This document shows positions 46,395 to 58,551 of a DNA stretch of 64,000 nt, piece by piece; the stretch's first letter is position 1, and every line of letters starts with the position of its first letter. The stretch comes from Arenicola marina (lineage: Eukaryota; Annelida; Polychaeta; Arenicolidae), in the NCBI GenBank assembly GCA_964019135.1, contig OZ025257.1, positions 29,123,260 to 29,187,259 of the forward strand, in the 5' to 3' direction. The notes beneath the pieces are model-generated. The model made no database searches. It saw nothing but the letters and a program-made list of their open reading frames with translations, and had not been told where the DNA came from. The translations under genes were made by a program, and so were the position numbers.

Positions 46395-49300
46395 TCATAC
46401 GCCGCCCACAACCACCCTCCTTCATACACCACCTCCCTACAACCACCCTCCTCTATGCACCCCCTCCCCACAACCACCCTCCTCCTTCATGCACCCCCTC
46501 CCTACAACCACCCTCCTCCTTTATGTACCCCTCCCCACAACCACCCTCCTCCTTTATGTACCACTCCCCACAACCACCCTCCTCCTTCATGCACCCCCTC
46601 CCCACAACCACCCTCCTCCTTTATGTACCCCTCCCCACAACCACCCTCCTCCTTTATGTACCCCTCCCCACAACCACCCTCCTTCATGCACCACCTCCCT
46701 ACAACCACCCTCCTCCTTTATGTACCCCTCCCCACAAGCACCACCCTCCTTCATGTACCCCCTCCCTACAACCACCCTCCTCCTTTATGTACCCCTCCCT
46801 ACAACCACCCTCCTCCTTCATGCACCCCTCGCCACAACAACCATTCTCCTTCACGTACCCCCTCCCCTGAACCACCCTCCTCCGTCAGGCAGCCCCTCCT
46901 CACTACCACCCTCTTCCTTCTCTCCAAGCCACCCTTCTCCTTCATGCATCCCCTTCCCCCCCAACCACCCTCTGCCTTCATGTACCCACTCCCCCCAAGC
47001 CACCTTCCTTCTTCATGCACCCCCTCCCCACAACCACCCTCCTCCTTCATGCACCCCCTCCCTACAACCACCCTTCTCCATCATGCACCCCCTCCCCACA
47101 ACCACCCTCCTCCAGGCACCCCCTCCCCACAACCACCCTCCTCCTTCATGAACCCCCTCCCCACAACCACCCTCCTCCTTCATGCACCCCCTCCCTACAA
47201 CCACCCTTCTCCATCATGCACCCCCTCCCCACAACCACCCTCCTCCAGGCACCCCCTCCCCACAACCACCCTCCTCCTTTATGAACCCCCTCCCCCCAAA
47301 CCACCCCCCTCCTTCATGCACCCCTCCCCACAACCACCCTCCTCCAGGCACCTCCTCCCCACAACCACCCTCCTCCTTCATGAACCCCCTCCCCCCAAAC
47401 CACCCCCCTCCTTCATGCACCCCTCCCCACAACCACCCTCCTCCAGGCACCTCCTCCCCACAACCACCCTCCTCCTTCATGAACCCCCTCCCCCCAAACC
47501 ACCCCCCTCCTTCATGCACCCCTCCCCACAACCACCCTCCTCCAGGCACCTCCTCCCCACAACCACCCCCCTCCTTCATGCACCTTTCCCCACAACCACC
47601 CTCCTCCAGGCACCTCCTCCCCACAACCACCCTCCTCCTTCATGAACCCCCTCCCCCCAAACCACCCCCCTCCTTCATGCACCCCTCCCCACAACCACCC
47701 TCCTCCAGGCACCTCCTCCCCACAACCACCCCCCTCCTTCATGCACCCCTCCCCACAACCACCCTCCTCCAGGCACCTCCTCCCCACAACCACCCTCCTC
47801 CTTCATGAACCCCCTCCCCCCAAACCACCCTCCTCCTTCATGCACCCCTCCCCACAACCACCCTCCTCCAGGCACCGCCTCCCCACAACCACCCTCCTCA
47901 TTCATGTACCCACTCCCCCCCTCAACCACCCTCCTCCTGCAAGCCCCCCTTCCCAATAACCATCCTCCTCCTTCAGGCACCCCTCTCCACATCCACCTTC
48001 CTCCTTCATGCACCCCCTCCCTACAACAACCCTCCTCCTTCATGTACCCCTCCCCCCAAGCCACCCTCCTTCGTCATGCACCCCCTTACCACAACCACCT
48101 TCCTTCATGCACCCGCTGCCTACAACCAACCTGCTCCGTCAGGCACCCTCTTCCTATAACCACCCTCCTTCTTCATGTACCCCCTCTCCCCAAGCCACCC
48201 TCCTCTTTCATGCACCCTCTCCCCTCCCAACCACCCTCCTCCTTCATGTACCCCCTCCCCCCAAACCACCCTCCTCCTTCATCCACCCCTCCCCACAACC
48301 ACCCTCCTCCATGCACCCCTCCTTACAACCACCCTCCTCCGTCAGGCACCCCCTCCCCACAACCACCTCCATCAGCCATACACCCTCTCCCCACAACCAC
48401 CTCCCTCTGCCATACGCCCCCTCCCCACAACCATCTCCCTCTACCATACGCCCCCTCCCCACAACCATCTCCCTCTACCATACGGCCCCTCCCCACAACC
48501 ATCTCCATCTGCCATACGCCCCCTCCCCACAACCATCTCCCTCTACCATACGCCCCCTCCCCACAACCTCCTCCATCTGTTATGCGTCTCCTCCCCACAA
48601 CCAACTCCCTCTGCCATACGCCCCCTCCCCACAACCACCCCCCACTGCCAAACGCCCCCTCTCCTACCCACAAGCACTTCCCTCTGCCATACACCCTCTC
48701 CCCTCCCCACAACCACCTCCCTCTGTCATACACCCCCTCCCCAAAACCACCTTTCTCTGCCATACAGCCCCTCCCATCCCCACAACCACCTTCCTCTCTC
48801 AAGCACCCCTTCCTCTCCCCACATCCACCTCCCTCTGACATACACCCCCTCCCCTCCCCGCAAACACCTAACTCTGACATATACCCCCTTCCCTCCCCAC
48901 AAATACCTCCCTCTGCCATACGCCACTTCCCCTACCCACAACCACCTCCATCTGTCACCCCTCCCCTCCCCTCCCCCCAACCACCTCCCTCTGCTATACG
49001 CCCCCTCCCCACAACCACCTCCCTCTGCCATACACCCCTCCCCACAACCACCCCCCACTGCCAAACGCCCCCTCTCCTACCCACAAGCACTTCCCTCTGC
49101 CATACACCCTCTCCCCTCCCCACAACCACCTCCCTCTGTCATACACCCCCTCCCCAAAACCACCTTTCTCTGCCATACAGCCCCTCCCATCCCCACAACC
49201 ACCTTCCTCTCTCAAGCACCCCTTCCTCTCCCCACATCCACCTCCCTCTGACATACACCCCCTTCCCTCCCCACAAATACCTCCCTCTGCCATACGCCAC

Positions 49301-51330
49301 TTCCCCTACCCACAACCACCTCCATCTGTCACCCCCCCCCCTCCCCTCCCCCCAACCACCTCCCTCTGCTATACGCCCCCTCCCCACAACCACCTTCCTC
49401 TGCCATACGCCCCCTCCCCACAACCATCTCCCTCTACCATACGGCCCCTCCCCACAACCACCTCCCTCTGTCATACACCCTCTCCCCTCCCCACAAACAA
49501 TTCCCTCTGCTTACACCGCCTCCCCTACCCACAACCACCTCCCCATGTCATACACCCGCTCCCCAAAACCACCTTTCTCTGCCATACGCCCCCTCCCCAC
49601 AACCACCTCCCTCTGCCATACACCCCTCCCCACAACCACCTCCCTCTGTCATACACCCCCTCCCCACAACCACCTCCCTCTGCCATACACCCTCTCCCCT
49701 CCCCACAACCACCTCCCTCTGCTTACACCGCCTCCCCTACCCACAACCACCTCCCCATGTCATACACCCGCTCCCCAAAACCACCTTTCTCTGCCATACG
49801 CCCCCTCCCCACAACCACCTCCCTCTGCCATACACCCCTCCCCACAACCACCTCCCTCTGTCATACACCCCCTCCCCACAACCACCTCCCTCTGCCATAC
49901 ACCCTCTCCCCTCCCCACAACCACCTCCCTCTGCTTACACCGCCTCCCCTACCCACAACCACCTCCCCATGTCATACACCCCTCCCCACAACCACCTCCC
50001 TCTGTCATACACCCCCTCCCCACAACCACCCCCCTCTGCCATACACCCCTCCCCACAACCACCTCCCTCTGCCATACACCCTCTCCCCTCCCCACAACCA
50101 CCTCCCTCTGTCATACACCCCCTCCCCTCCCCACAAACAATTCCCTCTGCTTACACCGCCTCCCCTACCCACAACCACCTCCCTATGTCATACACCCCCT
50201 CCCCACAACCACCTCCCTCTGTCATACACCCCCTCCCCACAACCACCTCCCTCTGCCATACACCCCTCCCCACAACCACCTCCCTCTGCCATACACCCTC
50301 TCCCCTCCCCACAACCACCTCTCTCTGTCATACACCCCCTCCCCTCCCCACAAACAATTCCCTCTGCTTACACCGCCTCCCCTACCCACAACCACCTCCC
50401 CATGTCATACACCCGCTCCCCAAAACCACCTTTCTCTGTCATACACCCCCTCCCCACAAGCACATCCCTCGAACATACAGCCCCTCCCATCCCCACAACC
50501 ACCTTCCTCTCTCAAGCACCCCTTCCTCTCCGTCATGCACCCCCAACCGCCATCCTCCAGCACGCACCCCCTCCCCACAAGCACCCTGCTCCTTCATCGA
50601 TCCCCTCCCCACAACCACCCACCTCCTTCATGCACCCCCTCCCCACAACCACCCTCCTCCTTCAAGCACCCCTCGCCACAACAACCATTCTCCTTCACGT
50701 ACCCCCTCCCCTGAACCACCCTCCTCCGTCAGGCAGCCCCTCCTCACTACCACCCTCTTCCTTCATGTACCCCCTCTCTCCAAGCCTCCCTTCTCCTTCA
50801 TGCATCCCCTTCCCCCCCAACCACCCTCCTACTTCATGTAACCCTCCGCCACATCCACCATCCTCCTTCATGCACCCCCTCCCTACAACCACCTCCTCCG
50901 TGAGGCACCCCAAAACCCACAACCACCCTCTGCCTTCATGTACCCATGAAGGCAGATGTGTCCACCTTCCTCTGACATACACCCCCTCCCCTCCCCGCAA
51001 ACACCTAACTCTGACATATACCCCCTTCCCTCCCCACAAATACCTCCCTCTGCCATACGCCACTTCCCCTACCCACAACCACCTCCATCTGTCACCCCTC
51101 CCCTCCCCTCCCCCCAACCACCTCCCTCTGCCATACGCCCCCTCCCCACAACCACCTCCCTCTGCCATACACCCCTCCTCACAACCACCTCCCTCTGCCA
51201 TACACCCCTCCCCACAACCACCTCCCTCTGCCATACACCCCTCCCCAAAACCACCTCCCTCTGCCATACGCCCCCTCCCCACCACCACCGCCCTCTGCCA
51301 TACGCCCCCTCCCCACAACCACATCCAGCG
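46395..51330. repeat. C-rich minisatellite 4 (4.9 kb, two unit families)
   Basis: The left part (to ~48350) uses the CCACCCTCCTCCTTCATGCA family. The right part uses a 34-bp family (ACCACCTCCCTCTGCCATAC plus CCCTCCCCACA). Between ~50500 and 50940 the first family returns, then the second resumes. A perfect small palindrome sits at 50930-50955. Long Pro-rich frames (up to 969 codons) arise from base composition and lack any gene signals. Confidence 0.95.
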
Positions 51331-51986
51331 TGAAATATTCCCTGGGGGAACTCTCTTAGAACCCAGATCAAAGGTTTCAAGTAAGTAATGACTCCAAACA
51401 CCAAGATTGAGCAAGGTTGACTTCAGCAGGACATGATTAATATGTTAGGATCTATGTCAAACGTCAAGGGTGACGGAGGGAATATTGTCTCTGTGAAACG
51501 TTCGTCGGCCACCTTGCCCGCCGCAGCCGTGATGGTGTATGGCAGAGGGGCAGAGGTGATCTTTGCCACTAGTAAGGATTAGTGTCTCTAGGTTATGCCA
51601 CTGCACAACAGAAACCAATCAGCTCCAGCTTTTGAATGTGTTTGTGTGGTATCTTGGTCTTGTAGTCCAGCACATATTGTCGCCAGCCGTATGAAGTAAT
51701 GGGATAACAATGGTGTATGTGATAACAATGGTGTATGTGATAACAATGGTGTATGTGATAACAATGGTGTATGTGATAACAGTATACACTACTGCATCGG
51801 ATATAAATATGAAAAATAAAGTCTGCATTTACGAATGCAGTTTAAAGTTACATGTGGAGCTGACCGTTTCAACGGCTGTACCAAAATAAACATAAACAGG
51901 AAATGTTACCTTTGACCACAAAGCAGTGTCAACGGCCACCGCCAAAGAAAAAGTGGCGCTCCGGACGCTTCTATTGTCTCATATAA
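51331..51986. other. Intergenic, with an 18-bp mini-repeat
   Basis: Unique sequence except about 4.5 copies of an 18-bp unit (GATAACAATGGTGTATGT) at 51702-51782. No gene recognised. Confidence 0.6.
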
Positions 51987-52441
51987 GGGTGAGTTCGGGT
52001 ATGCGAGCGGAGTAGTCGGACTCCGCGGAGCGCATAAGCGAACGCGGAGATTGTGGTCCGATAGGGCGGTCACGTGGTACATTTTACTCCCAGACCAGAC
52101 CTCGTGATCCTCCCAGAGGAGGATCACGAGGATTTCCAACATTGCGTCTAGGCCGCACAATACATTTAATATATACATAGTAGTATTGCGACCTGCAAAA
52201 AATCTGTAAATAATATTATAACAGCGAGAATAAGATAATGAACACAATACGTATCCGTTGATTTATTTTATGGCGCTATTTAACAATCTTCAAAATTTGT
52301 CCAGTCCAGCAAGTGCAACATTCACGCCGACCGCGGATTTTGCGTTCGGCTAATATTGATCCGCCTATTAGCGGAAAGAGTGAGTCCGCATGCTCCGAAT
52401 ATCCGCGCCGATTACTCCGATCGCATATCCGAACTCACCCT
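51987..52441. mobile_element. Inverted-repeat MITE (~455 bp)
   Basis: The left end AGGGTGAGTTCGGGTATGCG and the right end CGCATATCCGAACTCACCCT are near-perfect inverses, and pairing continues (CGGAGTAGTCGG / CCGATTACTCCG). No transposase frame is present. A 14-bp perfect stem with a 4-bp loop lies inside at 52100-52131. A clean target duplication was not identified. Confidence 0.7.
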
Positions 52442-52599
52442 AATTTAGCGCTTGGGCCCCCTGTCGGCGGCACCGGTAAACGACTTGTGTACACACGTTT
52501 ATGACGTTTCAAATCAGCACAAGTTTTCATTTTTGTGGCGGACAATTATATATAATTACAAAAATATATAATTACTAATATCCCATAGAGTACTTACAG

Positions 52600-53150
52600 A
52601 TTTACTATTTAGTAGTTTAATGATATCCCTTTCCACAATAACATTCCTATCCAAAATGTATTTCAACATACTTTTTTCGCAAATCATCATATAAATTACA
52701 TTTAAACAGAAAATGTTCCTCAGTTTCTATTTCTCCTGAGTTACACAATTGACAGTTTCTATGTTCACGCAATATCTTTATCCAACGTCCGGTTTCTATT
52801 CTTAGTCTATGGCTGCCACATCGAAATCTTGCCATAGCTATTCGCTGGTTAATATTAGATATTTAACTAAGGTACTCTGAGTTTTCTATTGCTTAAATAT
52901 TCTTAACTTAGGGGAGTTATTAACATCGCTATGCCAGTGTCGATGTCTCTGCTTGAACATAAACAAAAATATATTCTTATCCGCTACTCCTTGTTGACAC
53001 CATATATCCCCAAATCCATACATTGATAAAGTATGTTTTACTTCGGTCACCCAGTTTCGTCTACCCGCCACATCCAATTCTAGTAACATATCACAACATT
53101 TTCGAGGTAATCTATCCTGTGGCATGCTGCACAATTTTAACAAACAAAAG
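52600..53150 (-). mobile_element. LINE (non-LTR retrotransposon) 3' fragment, C-terminal end of the reverse-transcriptase ORF
   Basis: Two adjoining - strand frames read MPQDRLPRKCCDMLLELDVA, GRRNWVTEVK, YGFGDIWCQQGV, FKQRHRHWHSD and then INQRIAMARFRCGSHRL, IETGRW, CQLCNSGEIETEEHFLFKCN, YDDLRKKY. This is the C-terminal tail common to many invertebrate non-LTR retrotransposon polyproteins. The CQLC...EEHFLFKC pattern is its zinc-knuckle-like end. The two parts lie in different frames around 52860-52890, so the copy is broken, and the 5' part (endonuclease and RT core) is missing: a typical 5'-truncated dead copy. Confidence 0.8.
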
Positions 53151-53176
53151 CAGTGTCAGTAAATAGACCTACATAT

Positions 53177-53273
53177 AGAGCGGGGGGGGGGGGGAGAGTC
53201 CGCACTGCCTACTAATAAACAAGGGTTTATTAGTAGGCGGTGCGGACCGTCCCCCTCCCCCCGCCCCGCTCTC
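53177..53273. repeat. Long hairpin (foldback) with G-run/C-run arms
   Basis: AGAGCGGGG...GTCCGCACTGCCTACTAATA is mirrored by TATTAGTAGGCGGTGCGGAC...CCCCGCTCT, with only a few bases between the arms. It may be a tiny foldback transposon or an inversion scar just past the LINE fragment. Confidence 0.75.
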
Positions 53274-53716
53274 TGTGCTGCGTCAGTCGATTTATTGTGA
53301 CTGTGGTAAAGAGTCAAAAAGAGTGTCATATAGGGCGTATGCCATGTGGGCCCGTCCATTTCGCCAGTGGCTCATATCCGCGTAAAAAACATCTGAACAT
53401 ATTTTCGTTGTCAGGGCCGCGAAGGAATTGTTTCACAGTAATTTTCGATATTTTGCCTAACATGTTGAACAAATATCTTAATTAACTTATCGCTTATCAC
53501 GTGCGTGGACAACGTACGTGTCGTTGGCGTGTACTTCTATTAGAGAAATATACTAAAACAACGACTGATGATTGTCTCAAAGAAACCCCAGCAGATGGCA
53601 GCACTTCGATCTTCGAAAAAAAGGGGGATGGGGGAGGGTCTACAAGTGCATTATCTTCATTTTGCGTAGAAAAATGTGAATCTTCCTCAATGACGGTCAT
53701 TCAAAAGTGTTCGCCT

Positions 53717-54771
53717 TTAAGGTAAGCCACCCATAATAGCAAGGTAAAAGAACTCTGTATTTGTGATTATTTTATGAAAGTATACCCAATTACACACCTT
53801 CTGGTGATTTTTTAGGATACTTTACCGTCCCGTTAAAAAATATTCTCCATTTTCCAAGTATAGCCCCATTTCACAAAATGACCAAAACTTGACACCTACC
53901 ACGAATATGTAATTTTGCTACAATTCAGCTCAATATTAAGTCATTATCATCAGTAATAGCTCTTTGGAACGCTTAAACCTAGTGCAATACAAGAATGATA
54001 TTCAACAATGTAAATAGTAGACCCAAAAATAACAGAATGGCAATAATAATGCGCAGTTATGCACTAAAAGGACCGTTTTTGCCAAAATTCGAAATCACCA
54101 CCTTCACAAAATTGGCTACAATTTCATCAACAATGAAAATCCTGACACCAAACCACGTTTAAAAACTTCTAAAAACATAGTTCTTGTAATAAAAATAAAG
54201 AAATATATAGGTAGCCGTGCAAATTTCCCGAGAAACACGTCCTGAAACTTGAAAATGTTATTTCAGAAATATTTTTGGAGCAGCTTATTTCACATCAATT
54301 ATCAGTAATTTACGCCTTGTGCTCACATTTTAATAAATTTGGCTATATATAATGGTCTCCGATATAATTATGATCTACACGAATGTTTTCTGAACTATTT
54401 ACACGTTTTCTCCATGTTTTTTTCTTGAATATTCGGAATTTATCACGAAGAGCCTTTCTCGGGGAAATACCCTGTGAATGACGTCACGAATTGGGGATTC
54501 CCTGTGAATGACGTAACGAGTTAGGAATTCCCCTTTCACTGACACCGCCGATGTTTGTCGATGTTTACCGAGGTCTTCTCTAAATCGCCGAAGCTTATTA
54601 TACGATGTTCTATTTATTTTACCTATGTCACCACTTCTTTGCTGTGTTTTATTCGTGCTTTGTTCTATTAAGACTGCTTAAAATATCAGGGCTACAGCCC
54701 GCCGATGTTTACCGATGTTTACCGAGGTCTGCTCAAAATCGCCGAGGCTCATTATGGGTGGCTTACCTTAA
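53717..54771. mobile_element. Non-autonomous DNA transposon with TTAA target duplication (~1.05 kb)
   Basis: The sequence reads TTAA-GGTAAGCCACCCATAAT at the left and ATTATGGGTGGCTTACC-TTAA at the right: perfect 17-bp terminal inverted repeats flanked by TTAA on both sides. TTAA targets are typical of piggyBac-type elements. The interior is AT-rich and holds no long open frame. It contains two related ~60-bp pieces near the right end (GATGTTTACCGAGGTCTTCT and GATGTTTACCGAGGTCTGCT) and a short direct repeat (CCCTGTGAATGACGT, twice, ~54470-54520). Confidence 0.8.
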
Positions 54772-54838
54772 CAGTCCTTAACATCCCCTTACTTGAGGGG
54801 TGGGGGGCCTTGCTTGAAGGGGAGCGGGTTGACAATAA

Positions 54839-56830
54839 GGGAGACCGGGGCTTGTAAAAAAATTCGCGTTTTCATAAATAACTCCAAAGCTACTGGCGAT
54901 ATGAAGTTAGTACAACACAACAAGTAAATTTAATTTTTCTTCTTGAGATTACACGCGAGTTATATTTAGATATTGAAACAAAAGTTCATGAAAATCGACT
55001 TTTTTTCCCAGTGCTGGGGCATGTAGTAACAGAGGTTGGGGTAAATAGTAACAACATTAACCTCCATTGGCAAGCGGTTAAATTCAATATAAAAAGTAAA
55101 CAACGTTGCACAAATGCATGCATTGAACCGAATTGTGTACGAAACAGTTGTGGAATACTTAATTTATGACTAATGAAACTGTTATATGTAGAGAAACTGA
55201 CTTTATCAAGAAAGGAATAACTTTTATTAATGATTTTATTAACGAACAAGGGGAGTTGCTGGGCTGGAATGAATTTTGCGGATTTCTTCCGGCTGAGCCA
55301 TTATATTCCCATGCAATAGACATATAAAGTTGTCAAGAGAAGGAATAAAGCTCAAATCAGTTGTTTGTCAATTTACTAATTAAATAAAGCAGTTGAAGCG
55401 TGTGTGCAACGAAACTTTAAACATAAGTTAAATCACTGATATACCATCGAAATGATCAGCGTAAATGGTCTGATATTCTAGGTGTAAAAGTAGAACGGGA
55501 CACATGGAAGACATTGCATAAATTACCCAGGATAAATTACCAGTGAACGCCACTACGGACGAGAGACAAGATGAGAACTTTTCAAGCTTATGATTTTACG
55601 CAGGACATACGTAACGAATAACTACTTATACATGAGTTAAATAGTTAACTCTGATATGTTTGGCTTTTGCGGTAAATATTTTACTATTATCAACCAGTGA
55701 AGTCATTATGGTCAGAATTTATAGCTTTGTTTAGAAATGTCACTGAACAAGACATTGGCGCATTCATTTCGGCGCAGACTGTGATGATAGGTGTGACAAC
55801 CTCGGCCTTTATCGTCTGTTTAACCATATAATAACCAATGGCAAAAAACATATACATGGGCTCAAGTTACCCCTTGCTGTGCGCGTCGATTCTGGCTCGA
55901 TCTAGTCACCCAGCATAGTTTTATCGTTAAGGACCGTCGACCCGAACAAATATACCCACAACTAGCAATTGAAACTGTATAATTGATAATTCGCACCAAA
56001 ACCAGTCCCGCAACGACACATGAATAGTGCCATTTGAAACTATGTGGATGTGGCCAATAGTCTGCTTCCGATCGTCGTGAGCCCAAAAGTCCCTTCCCCG
56101 ACCTTTCCTCTGCCTTTGGATATCTGGAGAGTGTAACGTGACAATTAAATTTACTACTTCGCAGCAACTGAACGAATAGGCCTACTCTGTCCCTTGCTGA
56201 GAACTGTGTCATCATTAAGTTGCCTCGTGATTTCTCCTTTCGCTCTTCCTCTTGCACGTCCTCACCATTGTGCATAAAAAATAGAGTACAAAGTAATAAC
56301 AAGACCAAAGGTAAGTTACAGAACCCTGGCGGGGTTTGAGAACGAAGAAACTCAATGAAAAGTATATGCAAGATTGTGTTAGGGCAGGTTGTAACAGTGT
56401 TACAATATACCCCGAACACTTGTGTAACAACTTGCCCCCACCTAGCCGTCGTAGAAAACACGAATAAACTGGAGTGTTAGGTAAAAGTGAGACATGTGAT
56501 GTTTGACCTAGTGTAACTGTCATTATGTCACCTTGTCAACGACTGCATAATAGGTTGGGCTATGTGGACCGTCCATAATAAGTTGGGCTATGTGGACCGT
56601 CTATGCAACAAAATAAATGTCATGGGAGCATAATATATTACTTACGTCTGGCCAATTCGAATTATGGCCGCAAGTTGTTCTAGTTTGCAGTTTCGATACT
56701 GTCGTTTGCCTTAAAAATGGCGCTAGTCGGGCTGTTCCCGGCTGCAGAAAATCAGCGCCCAGTACCGAATTGACATCAAAATATTCGCAGTGTTTCAACT
56801 TATCCCTGTTACTTTTAGCCCCGGTCTCCC
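54839..56830. mobile_element. Probable inverted-repeat element (~2 kb), decayed
   Basis: GGGAGACCGGGGCT at 54839 has a perfect inverse, AGCCCCGGTCTCCC, ending at 56830. Related sub-terminal motifs (GGGGCATGTAGTAACA ~55017; GGGCAGGTTGTAACA ~56382; TGTAACAACTTGCCCC ~56422) look like degenerate end repeats. A 199-codon - strand open frame (55862-56461) lies inside, but it resembles no family I know and starts within these repeats. Confidence 0.5.
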
Positions 56831-57960
56831 CTACTTTCGAGGAGGTCAATCTGTAGTTGTATTTTGATATAGTAACGACTTTAGTATACTCAATTGTATT
56901 GTATATGTATCAATATATTAGAGTATAAAAGATTTTCGACCATTTATCGAAAGCTAACATGGTTATGTAACCAGTTTTCTCGGTTAATAGTATCGTTGTA
57001 CAACTGCATCATTGGGTGTTCTCAGAACATTCAAGTGGAGGTTCCGATTTTCACACTTTTTCCTAACAGTTTGTTTCCAGATGAACATAAAACGCGATCA
57101 CAGAAAAATCTACTTTATTTTTGACTCCGCACTGGTTCTTGCATAGTCGGCAGTCAGTTGTACCAGTTAAATAATTTGGGATTTTATTCACAGTAAAACG
57201 TATACAAACAGATATAGTGGAAATTGTAGCCTATATATTGTCTGCAAAAGCCTATAAAAACCTATACTGTACATTTATTTTCACAATGTTGATGGGACTG
57301 ACGTTTTCTTGGCGTGATTATGTCCAGTAGTTTTTTACTTTTCTCAATCCTCGGGAATTGAGTGCCATATCTTTTTGAACCAGACGTGCCCCCCCCCCCC
57401 CCCCCCACACAACCACTTTCTTTATTCAAAATACAGTTTCCAGTAAAAATGCCGTTAAAAACATTCACTTGGTAATTTTAACCTTTGCAATATGTGATGG
57501 ATATATCCTGAATTATATTGCATTCTGTTATCATAGCATAACGACTGTATCACTCTTACCGGAGTTATGCTCCAACGTTGAAACTATATCCATGACTTAA
57601 ATCTTGGTACAATTATATTCGCAACAAGAGCCCCCCTCATATTTGTCGCAAACCCGGGAATAGAAATGCCGAACAAGCTGTTGTAAGCCTGGTCCCCCTC
57701 CACCAACAGGATACCCAGAGCCCTGTACAGATACAGGTCAAATATCACAGCCTTTATCACAAAGATATCCCGGCTGTAGTTTTATAAGGAAGCGAAGGCC
57801 CCATCCCGGCTTCTGTGACCACTGGCAATTATCTGACAGAAGCAGACGTATTGCGGGAGGTAGGTTTTGTGAACGTTCTTCATATACGTTCTTCATACTC
57901 AGCTTATTGATATTTTTTCTTGCTTTGCACAACTGGCGCAACAAGTTTGGTTATCATTGA
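56831..57960. other. Intergenic downstream of the GST gene
   Basis: Unique sequence with no gene recognised. A poly-C run lies near 57389-57406. TTTATT motifs near 57268 and 57421 would read AATAAA on the - strand and could serve the GST transcript, but are distant. Confidence 0.5.
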
Positions 57961-57969
57961 AACCAAGGC

Positions 57970-58266
57970 CTGTGTGACGTCACAGCTGGGGTGGGGGGGG
58001 GGGATCTGTATGACGTCACAGCTTGATGGTGGGTCTGTGTGACGTTACGGCTTGGTGGCAAGTCTGTGTGATATCACAACTTGATGGTGGGTATGTGTGA
58101 CATCACGGCTTGATGGTGGGTCTGTGTGACATTACAACTTGGCGGCGGGTCAATCTCACGTCACAACTTGGCGGCGGGTCAGTGTGACGTCACAACTTGC
58201 AGGTGGGCGGCGGGTCTGTGTGACGTCACAACTTGCAGGTGGGCGGCGGGTCTGTGTGACGTCACA
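57970..58266. repeat. CRE-like tandem repeat starting on the GST stop codon
   Basis: About ten units of 28-37 bp, each with a TGACGTCA-like core (perfect or near: TGACGTTA, TGATATCA, TGACATCA) followed by CAACTTG or CAGCTTG and G-rich DNA. On the - strand the first unit is AAGCTG-TGACGTCAC, so the TGA stop of the GST gene lies in the core. Later units lie in the 3' UTR. Whether any CRE core is functional is unknown. Confidence 0.9.
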
Positions 58267-58551
58267 GCTTGGCGGCTTCTCCGACGCTGTATCCTATGTC
58301 ATATTCCGGATTCCGTTGGAATAGTGACGTCATAAACTGCATGTGCCACTCAGTAGGCAGCATGGTCTCCCTGACGGCGGGTAGACTCTCCATGCGGTGG
58401 ACCCAGGCCGTGAGGCGGGGGAAGGTGGCGGCCGGCAGGGGGTCGTAGGTCGTGTTGGCCTGCTCAGACATCAAGCGGCTCAGCTCGCGGATCGCCGGCA
58501 TCCGTTCAAACCACGGATACACGTGGACATCCAGCATTCCCAGTCGAGATC
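58262..58551 (-). CDS. GSTO1: GST omega terminal exon
   Basis: The acceptor (- strand) is TTGTTTCAG. The exon completes the Gly codon and reads SRLGMLDVHVYPWFERMPAI, FPRLTAWVHRMESLPAV and WHMQFMTSLFQRNPEYD, ending EAAKL and TGA. LDVHVYPWFER is the omega C-domain signature. The stop codon sits inside the first unit of the CRE-like repeat. Confidence 0.92.

Noticed and set aside
47805-50714. 969-codon proline-rich frame and similar Pro/His or Gly-rich frames through 30.7-51.4 kb
   Set aside because: Low-complexity translation of C-rich minisatellite. Unit length is not fixed, and the frames change between copies of the same higher-order unit.
55862-56461. 199-codon - strand frame as a host gene
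   Set aside because: No recognised domain, begins in degenerate end repeats of a probable transposon, no splice or polyadenylation support.
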